64,000 bases of DNA from Sorex araneus (GCF_027595985.1 NC_073302.1:166453951-166517950); one strand, 5' to 3'; shown: positions 22,263 to 34,870, counted from the first letter of the stretch. The notes: generated by a model not told the origin, from the letters alone. Made by a program: numbers and translations.

Positions 22263-24508
22263 CGGCATCTCAGGCTTTTGTATTGAATCACTGGCCAAGT
22301 TGACAGAAAATCACAGATAGGACCCTGGAGTCAATTTAGCACCATTGGAGATTTTCTCCCCTTCACCTGCAGGCAAACAAAGAGGCTCCCTGGGAATTTG
22401 GAACTAGATTACTCCGAATTTAATTCTGAAACTGTTGGCAGAGAGGAATCAGGTGGTGGACCTGGCCAGACCTCCCTGATCCTCGTATTCAGTGGAACTT
22501 CTCTCCTCACTGCGCTTGATTTTCCCACCCTTGTGGGAGATACACAGTGGCAGCTTTGTTTCCAATGGCTTTTGTTTGCTTGTAGTCATTGGTAAAGTAA
22601 ACATTAACCCGCATTGGAAAGGGCCTTAGAGGAGCTGGGGAGTCCTGGGAGAGCAGTTTCTATCAGCCAACACAGGGTCTTCTGGTGAAGATTCGCTCCA
22701 CTGAAGGCAATTACATTGCAACACACTGCAGATCTCAATAGGATCTTAGAATGTTGGGTCAGAATGTGTGAAATGCGGCTGTCCCTCAGCCCTGGAAGAG
22801 ACAGAGAAAGGAGGAACGCAGGAGAGAAGGGAGAGAAGCTGGCCACCCTCCACTTCCGCTTGGCCTGAAATGACAATGAAACTTCTAGGATAACTTTAGG
22901 ATCCTGTCAGGCAGATCTGTACTGAAGAAATTTTTCATAAATTTGTCTTTGGACAGATTGATGAGCTTTTCACTTAAACTAGCCCAGTAATAACTGAAAC
23001 GATATACTGAGCTTGCTTAATTGAGAAATCTGGCATTTTGTTCCCTAATCCACTGGGAACATGTGATTATAAAAAGGAAAAAAGTCTTTGAAGCAGTCTC
23101 AGTACTTAAAAGCAACATGTCAGTTTTATAACTTTAATATTTGTTGAGTGTAGAATTTATTAATGAATAAAAGTTATTAACTAGGAAGATTTAATAGATC
23201 TACAGGCTTATCCTGGTTCTTATTAATTATGGTTCAAGATGGGATATATAACATGTAATTTACAGTCTTTACATCAAAGATTTAAAGCTTTTATATCAAA
23301 AGATTTCTTACCTCCCCCGTTTATCCTATTCCTCCTAGAAAATTATTTCTTTGAGGTCAGTATTTAATATGTTTACCACAGCCTGAAGGATTTTTTTAAT
23401 GAATCCTTACATTCTTTTTCATGTATTATTAAGCATATAAATGCATGCTTATCACAAGATAATCATGCAAGGAATGAAAATCTTATAATCTTGATTCATA
23501 AACAGTATAGACGGAAACCATTGTCTTGGTCCAACCAGAACTTGCTGTTAGGAATGAAGGATTTGTTTGTGCTGCTTGTTCTCAAACCCCAAGCAATAAA
23601 TCTCAAAAGCTTCAATATTGATTCAACAAAATGAATGGCCGAGTCATTTCAGAAGGACTCTGACAAGTGGACAAATGCTGCCATGGTGACATTTGGATAT
23701 GCAGTGTGGTTACTGAGCTCTGGGGGTTTCCTCCTCCCCCGCCACTCTAGCAAAGGACAAACCATGGGAAGTACCACACACAGAGCACCTAAGCCAGACA
23801 CAACTAAAGGGGAAATGAGTCTGGAGAGAGTCAAAACTTCCATATATTTTTCATCTGATTGATGAAAAAATTCCCTAAAAGATATGAGGAAGACTTTGAC
23901 ATACTTTTTAGATTAAGAAATCAAGGATACTAGCAACCTGAAAAAATGGTCCGATATCATAGATTTAAAATAATTTCTACAGAATATAAAATTATACTTA
24001 CCATCTTATACTATATGACATTTGTGCAGCCATGACAAAACCAAAGTATATAAAACCAAATACTACTATTGTGCCCACTTATAAGAATTTTGGGCTATTT
24101 GTTAGCAATAAATACAGTGGTTATTTAGTGATTGATATTAATATTCATTTTGGACCTGCATATATATTAGCAATGACATATATTCTTTTCTTTGTTAATA
24201 TGAGATATATGCAGATATATTTAAAATTAAGTTAGAACAATTAAAAGAAATTATCTAAAAGTCTTAATGAAAAATGCTTTCAAAGATCTAATTATGAACT
24301 CACATTTATGTTTATATATAAATATGATGGTAGAATTTTCAATGTTGGGTTAGTTAACTCAGGAGAAAAACTTCCTCAATTGTATCTAATGTGCATTTAG
24401 AATAGAAAATCATTGTTTCTACAGTATCTCATTGTTTCTCCATTACTGAAATCTTACTGTGTTTTAGAATTCACTATCTCATTCAGCGTATATGCAAATC
24501 TCTGCAGT
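22263..24508. other. Intergenic sequence, no gene seen
   Basis: The first ~650 bases are moderately GC-rich and unique; the remainder is AT-rich. No splice-flanked ORF with conserved character was recognised. Confidence 0.5.
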
Positions 24509-24525
24509 AAGAATCTCTCTGCAGT

Positions 24526-27500
24526 TGAAACCAGTGAGATTCAAAAGATCATTAGAGACTACTTTGAAGGTCTTTACGCCACAAAAAAGGAGAACCTAAA
24601 AGAAATGGATGGATTCCTTGATTCCTACAATCTCCCAACACTGAAGAAAGAAGATCTGGAATACCTGAATAGACCCATCAATGTTAAGGAAATTGAAACT
24701 GTAATCAAAAACCTCCCCAAAAACAAAAGCCCAGGCCCAGATGGTTTCACTGGCGAATTCTTCCAAACATTTAAAGAAGACCTATTGCATGTTTTCCTCA
24801 AACTTTTCCAGGAAATTGAAAAAACAGGAACTCTCCCAAACAGTTTCTATGAAGCACATATCTCCCTAATACCAAAAGCAAACAAAGACACCACTAAGAA
24901 AGAAAATTACAGACCAATTTCCCTGATGAACACCGATGCGAAGATCCTCAACAAAATACTAGCAAATAGGATCCAACAACTCATCAAAAAGATCATACAT
25001 CACGACCAAGTGGGATTCATCCCAGGGATGCAAGGATGGTTTAACATTCGGAAATCAATCAACATAATCCAGCATATCAACAAAAGTAAAGACAAAAACC
25101 ATATGATCATATCAATAGATGCAGAGAAAGCATTTGACAAGATCCAACATCCTTTCATGATGAAAACCCTCGCCAAAATGGGGTTTGGAGGAACTTTCCT
25201 CAAGATAGTCGAAGCCATCTATCACAAGCCTACGGCAAGCATTATCCTCAACGGGGAAAAACTAAGGGCCTTTCCTCTGAGATCGGGCACAAGACAAGGA
25301 TGCCCACTCTCACCACTCCTCTTCAATATAGTACTGGAAGTACTTGCGATAGCTATTAGACAAGAAAAAGAGATTAAGGGCATCCAGATAGGAAAGGAAG
25401 AAATCAAACTCTCACTATTTGCAGACGACATGATACTATATCTAGAGAAGCCTAAAACCTCTACTAAGAAACTCTTAGAAACAATAGACTTATACAGTAA
25501 AGTTGCAGGCTACAAAATCAATACCCAAAAATCCATGGCCTTCATATATGCAAACAATGAGGCAGAGGAAAGGGACATGAAAAAAGCAATCCCATTCACA
25601 ATCGTGCCCCAGAAAATCAAGTACCTCGGAATCAGCTTAACCAAGGAAGTAAAAGACCTTTACAAAGAAAACTACAAAACGCTACTCCATGAAATCAAAG
25701 AGGACATGAGGAAATGGAAACATATACCCTGCTCGTGGATAGGGAGAATCAATGTTGTCAAAATGGCAATACTCCCTAAAGCATTATACAGATTCAATGC
25801 GATCCCTATAAGTATACCCATGACATTCTTCAAAGAAATGGATCAAGCAATCCTAAAATTCATATGGAATAACAAACGTCCAAGGATAGCTAAAACAATT
25901 CTTGGGAAAAAGATGATGGGAGGCATCACCCTCCCCAACATCAATCTTTACTACAAAGCAGTAACAATTAAAACAGCATGGTACTGGAACAAAGGCAGAG
26001 CCGTAGACCAATGGAATAGGGTGGAATTTCCCTACACACAACCCCAAATGTATGATCATCTAATCTTTGATAAGGGAGCAAGAGATGTGAAGTGGAGCAA
26101 GGAAAGCCTCTTTAACAAATGGTGCTGGCACAACTGGACAACCACATGCAAAAAAATGGGTTTAGACCTTGACCTGACACCATGCACAAAAGTCAGATCA
26201 AAATGGATTAAAGACCTCAACATTAGACCACAAACCATAAGGTACATTGAAGACAAGGTCGGCAAAACCCTCCACGATATTGAAGATAAAGGTATCTTCA
26301 AAGGTGACACGGAACTAAGCAATCTAGTAAAAACAGAGATCAACAAATGGGACTACATTAAACTAAAAAGCTTCTGCACCGCAAGATATACAGTGACCAG
26401 AATACAAAGACTATCCACAGAATGGGAAAGGATATTTACACAATACCCATCAGATAAGGGGTTGATATCAATGGTATATAAAGCACTGGTTGAACTCTAC
26501 AAAAAGAAAACATCCAACCCCATCAAAAAATGGGGCGAAGAAATGAACAGAAACTTTACCAAGGAAGAAATACGAATGGCCAAAAGGCACATGAAAAATT
26601 GCTCTGCATCACTAATCATCAGAGAGATGCAGATCAAAACAACCATGAGATACCACCTCACACCACAGAGACTGGCACACATCCAAAAGAACAAAAGCAA
26701 CCGCTGTTGGAGAGGATGTGGGGAGAAAGGGACCCTTCTACACTGCTGGTGGGAATGCCGGTTAGTTCAGCCCTTTTGGAAAACAGTATGGACGATTCTC
26801 AGAAAACTAGAGGTTGAGCTCCCATTTGACCCAGCAATACCACTGCTGGGAATATATCCCAGAGAGGCAAAAAAGTACAATCGAAACAACATCTGCACAT
26901 GTATGTTCATCGCAGCACTGTTTACAATAGCCAGAATCTGGAAAAAACCCGAATGCCCCAAAAGGGATGACTGGTTGAGGAAACTTTGGTACATCTATAC
27001 AATGGAATACTATGCAGCTGTTAGAAAAAAGGAAGTCAAGAATTTTGTAGTTAAGTGGATGGGCATGATAAGTTTCATGCTGAGTGAAATGAGTCAGAAA
27101 GAGAGAGACAGACATAGAAAGACTGCACTCATCTATGGTATATAGAATATCAGAGTGGGAGACTAATACCCAAGAACTGTAGAAATAAGTACCAGGAGGT
27201 TGACCCCATGGCTTCGCGGCTGGCCTCACGTTCCGGGGAAAGGGCAACTCAGAGAAGCGATCACCAACTACATTGTAGTTGAAGGCCATGTGGGGGAAGG
27301 GAGTTGCGGGCTGAATGAGGGCTAGAGACTGAGCACAGCGGCCACTCAAAACCTTTATTGCAAACCACAAGAGCTAATTAGAGAGAGAGAACAGAAGGGA
27401 ATGCCCTGCCACAGTGGCAGGGTGGGGTGGGGGGGAGATGGGATTGGGGAGGGTGGGAGGGACGCCGGGTTTACGGGTGGTGGAGAATAGGCACTGGTGA

Positions 27501-27615
27501 AGGGATGGGTTCCCGAACTTTGTATGAGGGAAGTATAAGCACAAAAGTGTATAAATCTGTAACTGTACCCTCACGGTGATTCTCTAATTAAAAATAAATA
27601 AATTATATAAAAAAA
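24526..27615 (+). mobile_element. 5'-truncated L1, about 3.1 kb, with open ORF2 fragment
   Basis: It enters L1 within ORF2, before the reverse transcriptase core. It runs through the ORF2 stop (27145), the 3'UTR with its G-rich tract (about 27418-27470), and an A-rich tail. The 17-nt duplication aagaatctctctgcagt occurs at 24509-24525 and 27616-27632. The uninterrupted 873-codon frame marks a young insertion. Lack of ORF1, the 5'UTR and the endonuclease domain makes it immobile by itself. Confidence 0.95.
24527..27145 (+). pseudogene. L1 ORF2 fragment: reverse transcriptase and C-terminal domain
   Basis: The fragment encodes the L1 ORF2 protein from just before the reverse transcriptase domain to its natural stop. 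Visible motifs are KSPGPDGFT near the start of the RT core, the [11 protein letters not shown] block, the catalytic FADD at 25418-25429, and the YLGI motif. Near the C-terminus (about 26703-26760) is the cysteine/histidine pattern C-x3-C-x7-H-C-x3-C. A Met codon lies upstream at 24413, but it is in pre-insertion host DNA and is not the natural start. The apurinic endonuclease domain is missing through 5' truncation. All RT catalytic residues look intact, but no promoter is retained. Confidence 0.95.
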
Positions 27616-28133
27616 AAGAATCTCTCTGCAGTAAGCATCTCCATTTTGCAGAAAATAAAATATGGAAGATGAATAAATCTATTCAAATTTACTTAACTCA
27701 GCCACCCCATTCAGGTACCAGCCCAGGTCCGGGCTCCTGCCCGGGGCCGTGTCTTTGCCAGGTTCCCAGGAAAGCTGGTTTTCATCCTTGGTCTTTGGGG
27801 GATGGGAATTGAGGGACAATGCTCAGCATCCAAAGCTGAATCTTTCCACATGCTCTCTGCCACCACATTCAGGTACCAGCCTGGGTCGGGGCTCCTGCCC
27901 GGGGCTGCGAGTTATTCTCTCCCCTTCATATCCCACAAGAACCAAAAGTTACCCTCTTAGCTAGAACTTTCACCAGGTTAGCTTAATCAACAGAAACACA
28001 TTATCCAATATCTCATTAAGCCCACCTAAATTAATATTGCATCATAAACAGAATAGTATCAGTGACTGTGAAGGGCTGAGCCACATAGGTCACAATGGTA
28101 AAGCAATGCAGATCCCCACCAAGCTTACTTGTT

Positions 28134-28989
28134 GAAGATACAATCCCAATAGTAATGAAGTTCTATACAAACTCTCTGACAAGGAATTTAGAAAGGAGCT
28201 ACTGAGGATGTTTAGGGATCTAAAAGAAACAATGGAAAGCAATACCAATAAAATACAAGAAGATTTGAAGGTAGAGATGCGGAAAATACAAACAGAAATG
28301 TCAGACGTAAAAAACCTAGTAGGAGAATTAAAAAATTCACTGGACGGCCTCAACAGCAGAGTAAGAGCTACTGAGGACAGAATCAGTGAGCTTGAAGATG
28401 AAGTCCAGGAACTCTCTAGAAAACAACAGAAAATGGAAAGAGACTGACAATCCGGGAACAGATGGCAAGAGAAGATCATGATGAAGCCAAGAGGAGTAAT
28501 ATAAGAATTATTGGCACCCCAGAGGGACAGGAAGATAACCCTGATGAAGAAGAAACTGTCAAAGACATCATTGCTACGATGTTCCCAGAGCTGAATAAAA
28601 CATGTGACCACATTCAGGAGGCCCGAAGGGTACCAGCAAGAAGAAATCCAAATAAAAATACCCCAAGACACATTCTGATCAAAATGACCAAAACCTTAGA
28701 TAGAGACAAAATCCTGGAAGCAGCAAGATCAAAGAAAGAAATTGCCTATAAAGGAGCATCCTTAAGATTTATGGCTGACTTGTCTGATGAAACTCTCACG
28801 GCCCGAAAACAGTGGTGGGATATAGTGAAAAAACTCAATGAAATAAATGCCTCATTAAAAATACTTTACCCAGCTAGACTCTCATTAATAACAGAAGGAA
28901 AAACACACAGTTTCACAGATAAACAACAGCTCACAAACTTCATAGACTCAAAACCATGGATACAAGAACAACTGAATGGGCTACTTTAA
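28134..28989 (+). pseudogene. L1 ORF1 remnant
   Basis: ORF1p is the L1 RNA-binding coiled-coil chaperone. The first frame (to the stop at 28447) has a heptad-rich segment with IQEDLKVEMRKIQTEM-like coiled coil. After a frame change, 28462-28989 encodes the RRM (NIRIIGTPEG) and the C-terminal domain (PRHILIKM). A TGA precedes the first frame at about 28130 and the frames do not join, so the protein is broken. It sits 42 bases upstream of the ORF2 start, a usual L1 spacing. Confidence 0.85.
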
Positions 28990-29031
28990 GACTAGACAGG
29001 ACCCTCAAATACACCAAACTTCAGCAGAAAA

Positions 29032-29640
29032 ATGGGACAAAACCCCATAACAATAATCTCTCTCAAAGTCAATGGGTTAAACACACCAATTAAAAGACAC
29101 AGAGTGGCAGGATGGATTAGAAAATTGAACCCAACATTCTGCTTCCTTCAAGAAACACATCTCAATAGTCAGAGCAAACACAGGCTCAAAGTAAAAAGCT
29201 GGAAAACAAACCCACAGGCGAACAACTCCCATAAAAAGCTGGCATAACCATCTTAGTATCAGACCACATTGATTTCAGACTGAAAAAGGTCACAATAGAC
29301 AGTGAAGGTCATTTATTATTGATAAAGGGATCTGTACAACAAGAAGAACTAACAATACTAAATATATATGCATCTAATTAAGGACCAGCAAAGTACTTAA
29401 AACAATTACTCATAGACTTGAAGAAAGACATCGATAGCAACACAATACTAGTGGGAGACTTAACACCGCTTTATCACCTCTTGATAGATCAACCAGACTC
29501 AAGCTTAGCAAGGACAAACAGCATCTGAGGGAAGAAATGGAAGAAAGGGATTTAGTAGATATATAGAAGACACTTCATCCTCAAAAAGCTGAATATACAT
29601 TCTTCTCAAGTGTGCATGGAGCATTCTCCAAGATAGACCA
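29032..29640 (+). pseudogene. L1 ORF2 endonuclease remnant
   Basis: Starts at ATG 29032 with the L1 endonuclease opening (NGLNTPIKR, then FLQETH with its catalytic glutamate). It stops at 29247. Later pieces in other frames (VSDHIDF, LNIYASN, the SVHGAFSKIDHML-like block) follow the endonuclease order. The sequence ends at the internal deletion junction. Dead by several stops and by truncation. Confidence 0.85.
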
Positions 29641-29817
29641 CATGCTGAGAGGGTGGAAAAGGGGGGTATACCCAGGATGTTGGTGGTGGGGAAAATGCAC
29701 TGGTGGAGGGGTGGGTGTTTGATAATTGTGAGATTGTAACCCAAACATGAAAGCTTGTAACTATCTCATGGTCATTCAATAAAATTTAAAAAATTAAAAA
29801 AAATTTACTTAACTCAG

Positions 29818-32800
29818 TTACACATAGTATCTTTATTTAACCTGTGATTAACTACCCTAAATACTTCTCTTTTTATTTAAAAAATTATTTTTTGCTGTTC
29901 TAATCCTTTAGATACAAGGTCATTGATTTCACAAAGTCTCAGATACCAGTTTCTGTAAATAAAGTCTTTTGGGAAAAATATTTTATATTTAGAACTATAT
30001 GGATTTAACATACTTGCAGTAGAACACAAAATCATATTTTGCTCACCCCTTGCCATTTACTCCTTACTTTCAAAATATTGAAAAGCAGAGTTGAATAGGT
30101 GGGGATACAGCTCAGTGCATGCTTCAGGTGTTTGAGGCTTTGGGTTTAGTCACTTATACTTGTCTACCCACTTCCCCAAACTGAGAGAGAATAAACTTAG
30201 AAAAAGAAAATATAATATAGTGTAAAAATATTAATTTTATAAGAAATAAGAAAGAGTGGAAATTATTTTGAGGTCTTTATTGGATGTGGGTGTTCCTATT
30301 TTTTGTTTGATTGTTTTTATTTTGTCATTACATTTCTAATTTAAAATTCTAGAATAGGGGCCAGAAAGATGGTTTAATGAGTACCTGGCACCAAATATAG
30401 TTCCCTAAGCTCTGTCAGGAGTGATCTCTGAGCATAGAGCCAGAAATAAGCAGTGAGCATCACCAGGTGTGGTCCCAAAACAACCTCACCACCCAATACA
30501 TCAAAAACTTCTAGAATGCCACATCAATTTCTGATGCTATGGTGGTCTGGATTGACTGCTACCTAAACAAATATCTCAATCTTGAATTAAAAAGAAATTA
30601 CTCTTTGCATATTTTTTCTAAGTGGGGACCAAACCGTTTACCGACAAAGGAGCATAGAGATTTTATACAATCATAAATAGCGCCAAAACAGTTACCTACT
30701 GAGAAAGCATCAGCAGTATAAGGGAGATACAGAGTAACTAAAGGCTTTTTGGCAAGATAGGAGGCTTTGAAGACCTTGATTCCTGTGACGCTTTCATTTT
30801 TTCTAGTCAGTTAACCGTATATCTTATATTTGTTTCTGAACATCAATTTCTACTTACTCCAAGCAGGATCTCTGAGGGAGTGAGACCTTCCTCAAGGTCT
30901 AGCACTTTTCTCAAGTGGTCCAGTCATCTCTTGTGAGAGCTGTGTGTGAACTCACTTTCTACCAATCTCCTTTGTCTCTTCCTTCATACGGTTTTACCTA
31001 TGGGAACATCTCGGGATTTTGTTATCAGGTGTAACTAGCTTTCCAGTTCTGCCCAAACTTCCAACCCTCAATAATTTTCTGATAAAAGCTTATGCAAAAA
31101 GAATCCTCAAGGGTTCTTTTCTCTCTCAATTTGGGGAGTCCTTCCACAAATTTCCATCCTTCTCACAGTGCCTGTTTTCTCATTTGGTCCTCAGGGGAAA
31201 AAACTCCAATCATAAAAGTTTCCATATGAATGGATTTGCCAAAAGCTGCACAACTCCTGCAGTCCTGGAGGGAATGACAAAAGCAAGCATTATCCCAAAC
31301 CATAATACTCCAAACACCAAAGAAACAAGTTTTATTTCATTCAATTTGCCAAATGACATTTATCTGACTTTAGTTTTAATCTCCATAAACAGGCTTTATC
31401 CTTTGTCAAAATTTCAAGAGTATTTTGAAGCATGTTAATAGAAATCACATAGAAATAATATGAAGACAAAAAAGGTCTATAGTAAAATTTATGAAACAGT
31501 TACATAAGGACAAAATGGCTTATTTATCATTAAACTCAGGTCTCATCATTTTATTGTGGTTAGTGATTTTCCAAGAATTTGTTTCCCCATTGCTGAATTG
31601 TGAAGACTTGCCCTTTCTCTGGAGCTTAAGGATCTGAAATTTTAGTTTCAGAAATGCAGATCTGGTTAACTGAGGATTTGTAAATCTCTGTGAGGTTCAA
31701 ACATAAACTGCAAACAAAACATGAATTAGTAATACTATCTGATATAGTATTTCCCCCAGAATTTCTATGTTAATCATTCTCTCCTACTGGATAGAAAATA
31801 TCTAGCTTTAATACATGCCAGTCTCAAATGCCACATTGAAAACATTCTCTTCATAACTGGTCCAGTTTTTCTTAAAATAGGTGATGTTACCCTTTGAGCA
31901 CTGGAAGATTCAGGGGCACAGTAGTGACCTAAAAGTACAATCAGGGGATTTTTTCTATTTGTTTGCTTAAATAGGTAGACTTCCAGGAGGGTGCTATGAA
32001 TTTCTGTTCTGAAATTCTTATGACAGGTCATCATCTTCTGAAACAGAAATGTAGGGAGAATAGAAGAACATACACCTATGGTTATTGACACAGCTCCTTT
32101 TACTTCATACAAAGTGGTTAAGTATAAATTTGTTGTTTTTTTGTTTTGTTTTGTTTTGGGGCTCTGTGCCCAGACGTCACTCAGAGATGTTTAGGTGTCC
32201 ATGAATAGTGAGTGCTTTAGAATGCAAAGTGATATAATGTATTCTCACAACCTTTTGTGCTCTCTGTCCATCCCACTGCTTGCTTCTCTAGATCAGGGCT
32301 TTTAGAACTTTTCCATTATTTACTCCTTTTTGCTAGAGAAATGCAACAAAGGTGAGAACTGCTAGGAACACCCTGTATTCATTGTGCTGTTGATATTAAA
32401 TTAATTTTTGATTGTTCAGTAACTTTCTTGTTCCTACATTTGTTTATCAGTACATCTAGTGACAGGCAGTTTAGGAAGTTAAGCTCTAGATAATGTAGAG
32501 TACGTATCCTCTATGTGCTCAAAGGCACTTGGGTAAGTTTTCTGGATTCTGTGAACCTTCCCAATTGCATATATCCTAAAAGTGAGATTCATCTTCATCA
32601 TCTTCTAGAGCTATGCTGAGAAATAAATAGCCACTTCTCTCTGGGATCTTCCTACTACCGACTGTTCTTTTGGGTCAGGGAATATTTTACTAAATATTTG
32701 CCAAAGTTAAAGTCCTTGTACCAACGGGAGACCGAGGCAGTTTCTGTGCACTCTTTCTCTCTGCCACATGTCTTTCAGAATGCTTTTTTGCCTTAGTGGA

Positions 32801-33010
32801 GGTGGGGGCAGAGAAGCAAATTCAAAGATATGAACAAATACCCAACAGCTGCATGAAAAGCCAATCCTCCTATCATATTCAATATTCCATTCCTTTTTGA
32901 AGTAAAAATAAGTGGATGAATGTCTGATATTAAGACTCATGTCTTAAAAAGAACTATGGGCCCAATGGTTTCTGGCTCTTCTCCTCTTCTCTTCCTTCTC
33001 TAACAACCTC
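29818..33010. other. Intergenic sequence with a few old SINEs
   Basis: An ID-like tRNA-Ala head lies at about 30092-30180 (gtggggatacagctcagtg). A shortened plus-strand family A copy lies at 30357-30482 (gccagaaagatgg to caccaggtgtggtccc). The rest, including the 139-codon ORF at 31019-31438 and the 112-codon antisense ORF at 31774-32112, shows no protein family that I recognise and no exon structure. Confidence 0.5.
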
Positions 33011-33026
33011 AATCGAATGCTTATTT

Positions 33027-33683
33027 TTGAATATATGTGGCTCATTGCCAGAAGTTTCTATCTTCTTCATTTATGCACCAACATTCACCTATGATGAAGA
33101 AGAAATTGAGAAGTTCTACATGGAGCTGGAGAAGTTCAATAAAGAAGACCACACCTTCTACAAGGTTATTGCTGGTGATTTTAATGCCAAGATAGGACTG
33201 AGAAGGTCGCCCAAAGAACTCCACATCAGGACCCACGGCCTAGAATGGAACGAACAGGGTGAAAGACTGTCTGAGTTCATTGTGTTAACCAAGACTATCC
33301 ATGGTAACTCGCAGTTCCAGAAGGCTGAATCTAAATGTTGGACATGGGCGTCTCCAGGTAGAGAGTTCCACAACAAAATTGACCACATCATATTCAATTG
33401 ACAGTTTTGCCTGACTGTTGTCACTGTTTTCCCAAAATCCCAAACAGGATCAGACCTTCATCTCCTTCATACAAAATTCTACTTCACGGACTGGGGAAAA
33501 AGGGCTGCAAAGTTTAAGAAGAGAACTCCCAGAAAGACAACCAACTGGGAGCTCTTTGGCACTATTGCAGCAATATGGGAAGATGCCATCATTGACAACA
33601 TTAAGAAGGAATACAATCGACTGGTTCAGCACCTCCATGATTGTGCGAGGAACGCAGAGAGAAAGCCACAAAAAGTTGCCTGG
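33027..33683 (+). pseudogene. RTE-clade retrotransposon endonuclease fragment
   Basis: The frame beginning near 33042 encodes an exonuclease/endonuclease/phosphatase domain of RTE non-LTR retrotransposons. It shows YAPT, then E-rich spacing, AGDFNAK, HGLEWNEQGERL, a WTWASP block, and NKIDHII. A single TGA at 33399-33401 interrupts it. The same frame then continues for about 90 codons through TGSDLHLL, WGKRAAKFKKR, TTNWELF and DNIKKEY to about 33683. At the S-D-H catalytic triad site the sequence reads S-D-L, so the terminal histidine is lost. No reverse transcriptase follows; an antisense SINE adjoins. L1 is excluded because the motif spacing and linker are RTE-like. Confidence 0.85.
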
Positions 33684-33798
33684 TTCTGAGCTCAGGGAAC
33701 TCCTGGTGGGCTCTGGGGAGACCATCTGGGGTGCCTGTGAATGAACCCTGGTTTGCCACTTGCAAGGCAAGTACCTTATTTGCTCTCTCAGGCCCCCA
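33684..33798 (-). mobile_element. Old antisense SINE, partial
   Basis: Family A antisense blocks (gctcagggaactcctgg, accatctggggtgcc, gcaaggcaagtaccttattt, ctctctcaggccccc) directly follow the RTE fragment. Confidence 0.7.
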
Positions 33799-34712
33799 GT
33801 TGTGTTTTCTAAGGTTTGGTCAAGAACACATGTTCTAGGACCCTTTTTGGGATGATAACCTTTAAAGTTTGATGCACAGCCCATTTGGGCTTCCTTTTAC
33901 CTTTCCTCACTTCTACTCCCCCTGCCTCCATATATACAAACTTACAACTAGATCCCTGAGTTTTTTCTTGATTTCTGGTATTTAGCAGCCAATGGAGAGA
34001 TTCAGAATCTATCCTCACAGAACTTTCCCATAAAAACACCTCAAATTGGAAAAGATATATCTATTATGGATAGGCTATATAAAGAAAATAGGGCAGGATA
34101 ATGGGTTGTTAATGAATCACTGAGTTTTCTGAGGTGGCTTTGTGAAAAAGAGTTGGACAGTATTATACATAGAGTGAAAATATATGCTGAGTAGCTTAGT
34201 TGTGGAGAGGTTTTTGATAATGAGGTTTTGTGAAAATGATGAAGACACGTTCCTTGCTGGAGACTGACTTCCTCAGGTCTTAAATATACTTAAATAACAT
34301 TTGACCATGAATGTTTTGCATGGCCACTATATGGATGAGAGTAAGATTTTTTTTTGACTTAAAATTGTCTTCAAGTGTTATGTTCTTTGCTGCAGGATAT
34401 AGTGACAAGTCTGTATAATTTCCTAAACCCAGATACACCTCACAGGAAAGCAGTTTAACTTCCTTCATCCTTTGGACTATTCTATTCATTAACTTTATTT
34501 TAGTTTATTATTCATAGAAGTAGAGCTCTGAATTCCATGCCTTTTTTTGGTGAACACCTTTGCTTGACTACACTATGCCTTTGATGCCTGGTGTGTGTCA
34601 TGACTTTGCCCTGTCTTCAGCAACGGTCCATAATAATGCAAAATTATACTCCTGGACAGCAATGTGTAGCTAAAACTAATTATTCCAGTTCACTAGAAAT
34701 CTAGATCACTGG
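33799..34712. other. Intergenic sequence, nothing identified
   Basis: No gene or classified repeat seen. Confidence 0.5.
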
Positions 34713-34870
34713 GCTGAAGAAATAGTTTAGCAGGTTAGGCACTTTTGCCTTGCCCATGACTGAAGTGGGTTCTTCCCTGACACCACACATGGTCTGCAAG
34801 CACAGCCAGGAGTGATACTTACTAAGAGTAAGCATTGAACACTGACCTCTGTGGCCCAGAAACAAAGTAG
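34713..34870 (+). mobile_element. Old SINE, family A-like
   Basis: gggctgaagaaatagtttag head, cttttgccttgcccatgac, and agcacagccaggagtgatac tail on the plus strand; diverged. Confidence 0.65.

Larger units (their letters stand above)
27702..29800 (+). mobile_element. Internally deleted L1 with 5'UTR, ORF1, start of ORF2 and 3' tail
   Basis: It is flanked by a perfect 17-nt duplication, aaatttacttaactcag (27685-27701, 29801-29817). The 5' end carries a GC-rich block whose first ~47 bases are repeated (27702 and 27860; attcaggtaccagc and ggctcctgcccgggg). It is presumably 5'UTR. ORF1 remnants follow, then the ORF2 start at 29032. Around 29640 the endonuclease coding sequence (ending near gatagaccacatgctgag) jumps directly to the L1 3' end (gtggaggggtgggtgtttga). 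Nearly 3 kb of ORF2 is missing, yet both L1 ends and matching duplications are present. The deletion therefore probably predates integration. Confidence 0.88.

Noticed and set aside
24413..24526. Start codon of the 910-codon frame
   Set aside because: These 38 codons precede the L1 and its target duplication, so the Met is in host DNA and only by chance in frame with ORF2.
31019..31438. 139-codon ORF
   Set aside because: No domain, no exon-like signals, ordinary intergenic composition; a chance ORF is the simplest explanation.
31774..32112. 112-codon antisense ORF
   Set aside because: No recognisable family and no supporting splice or promoter signals.
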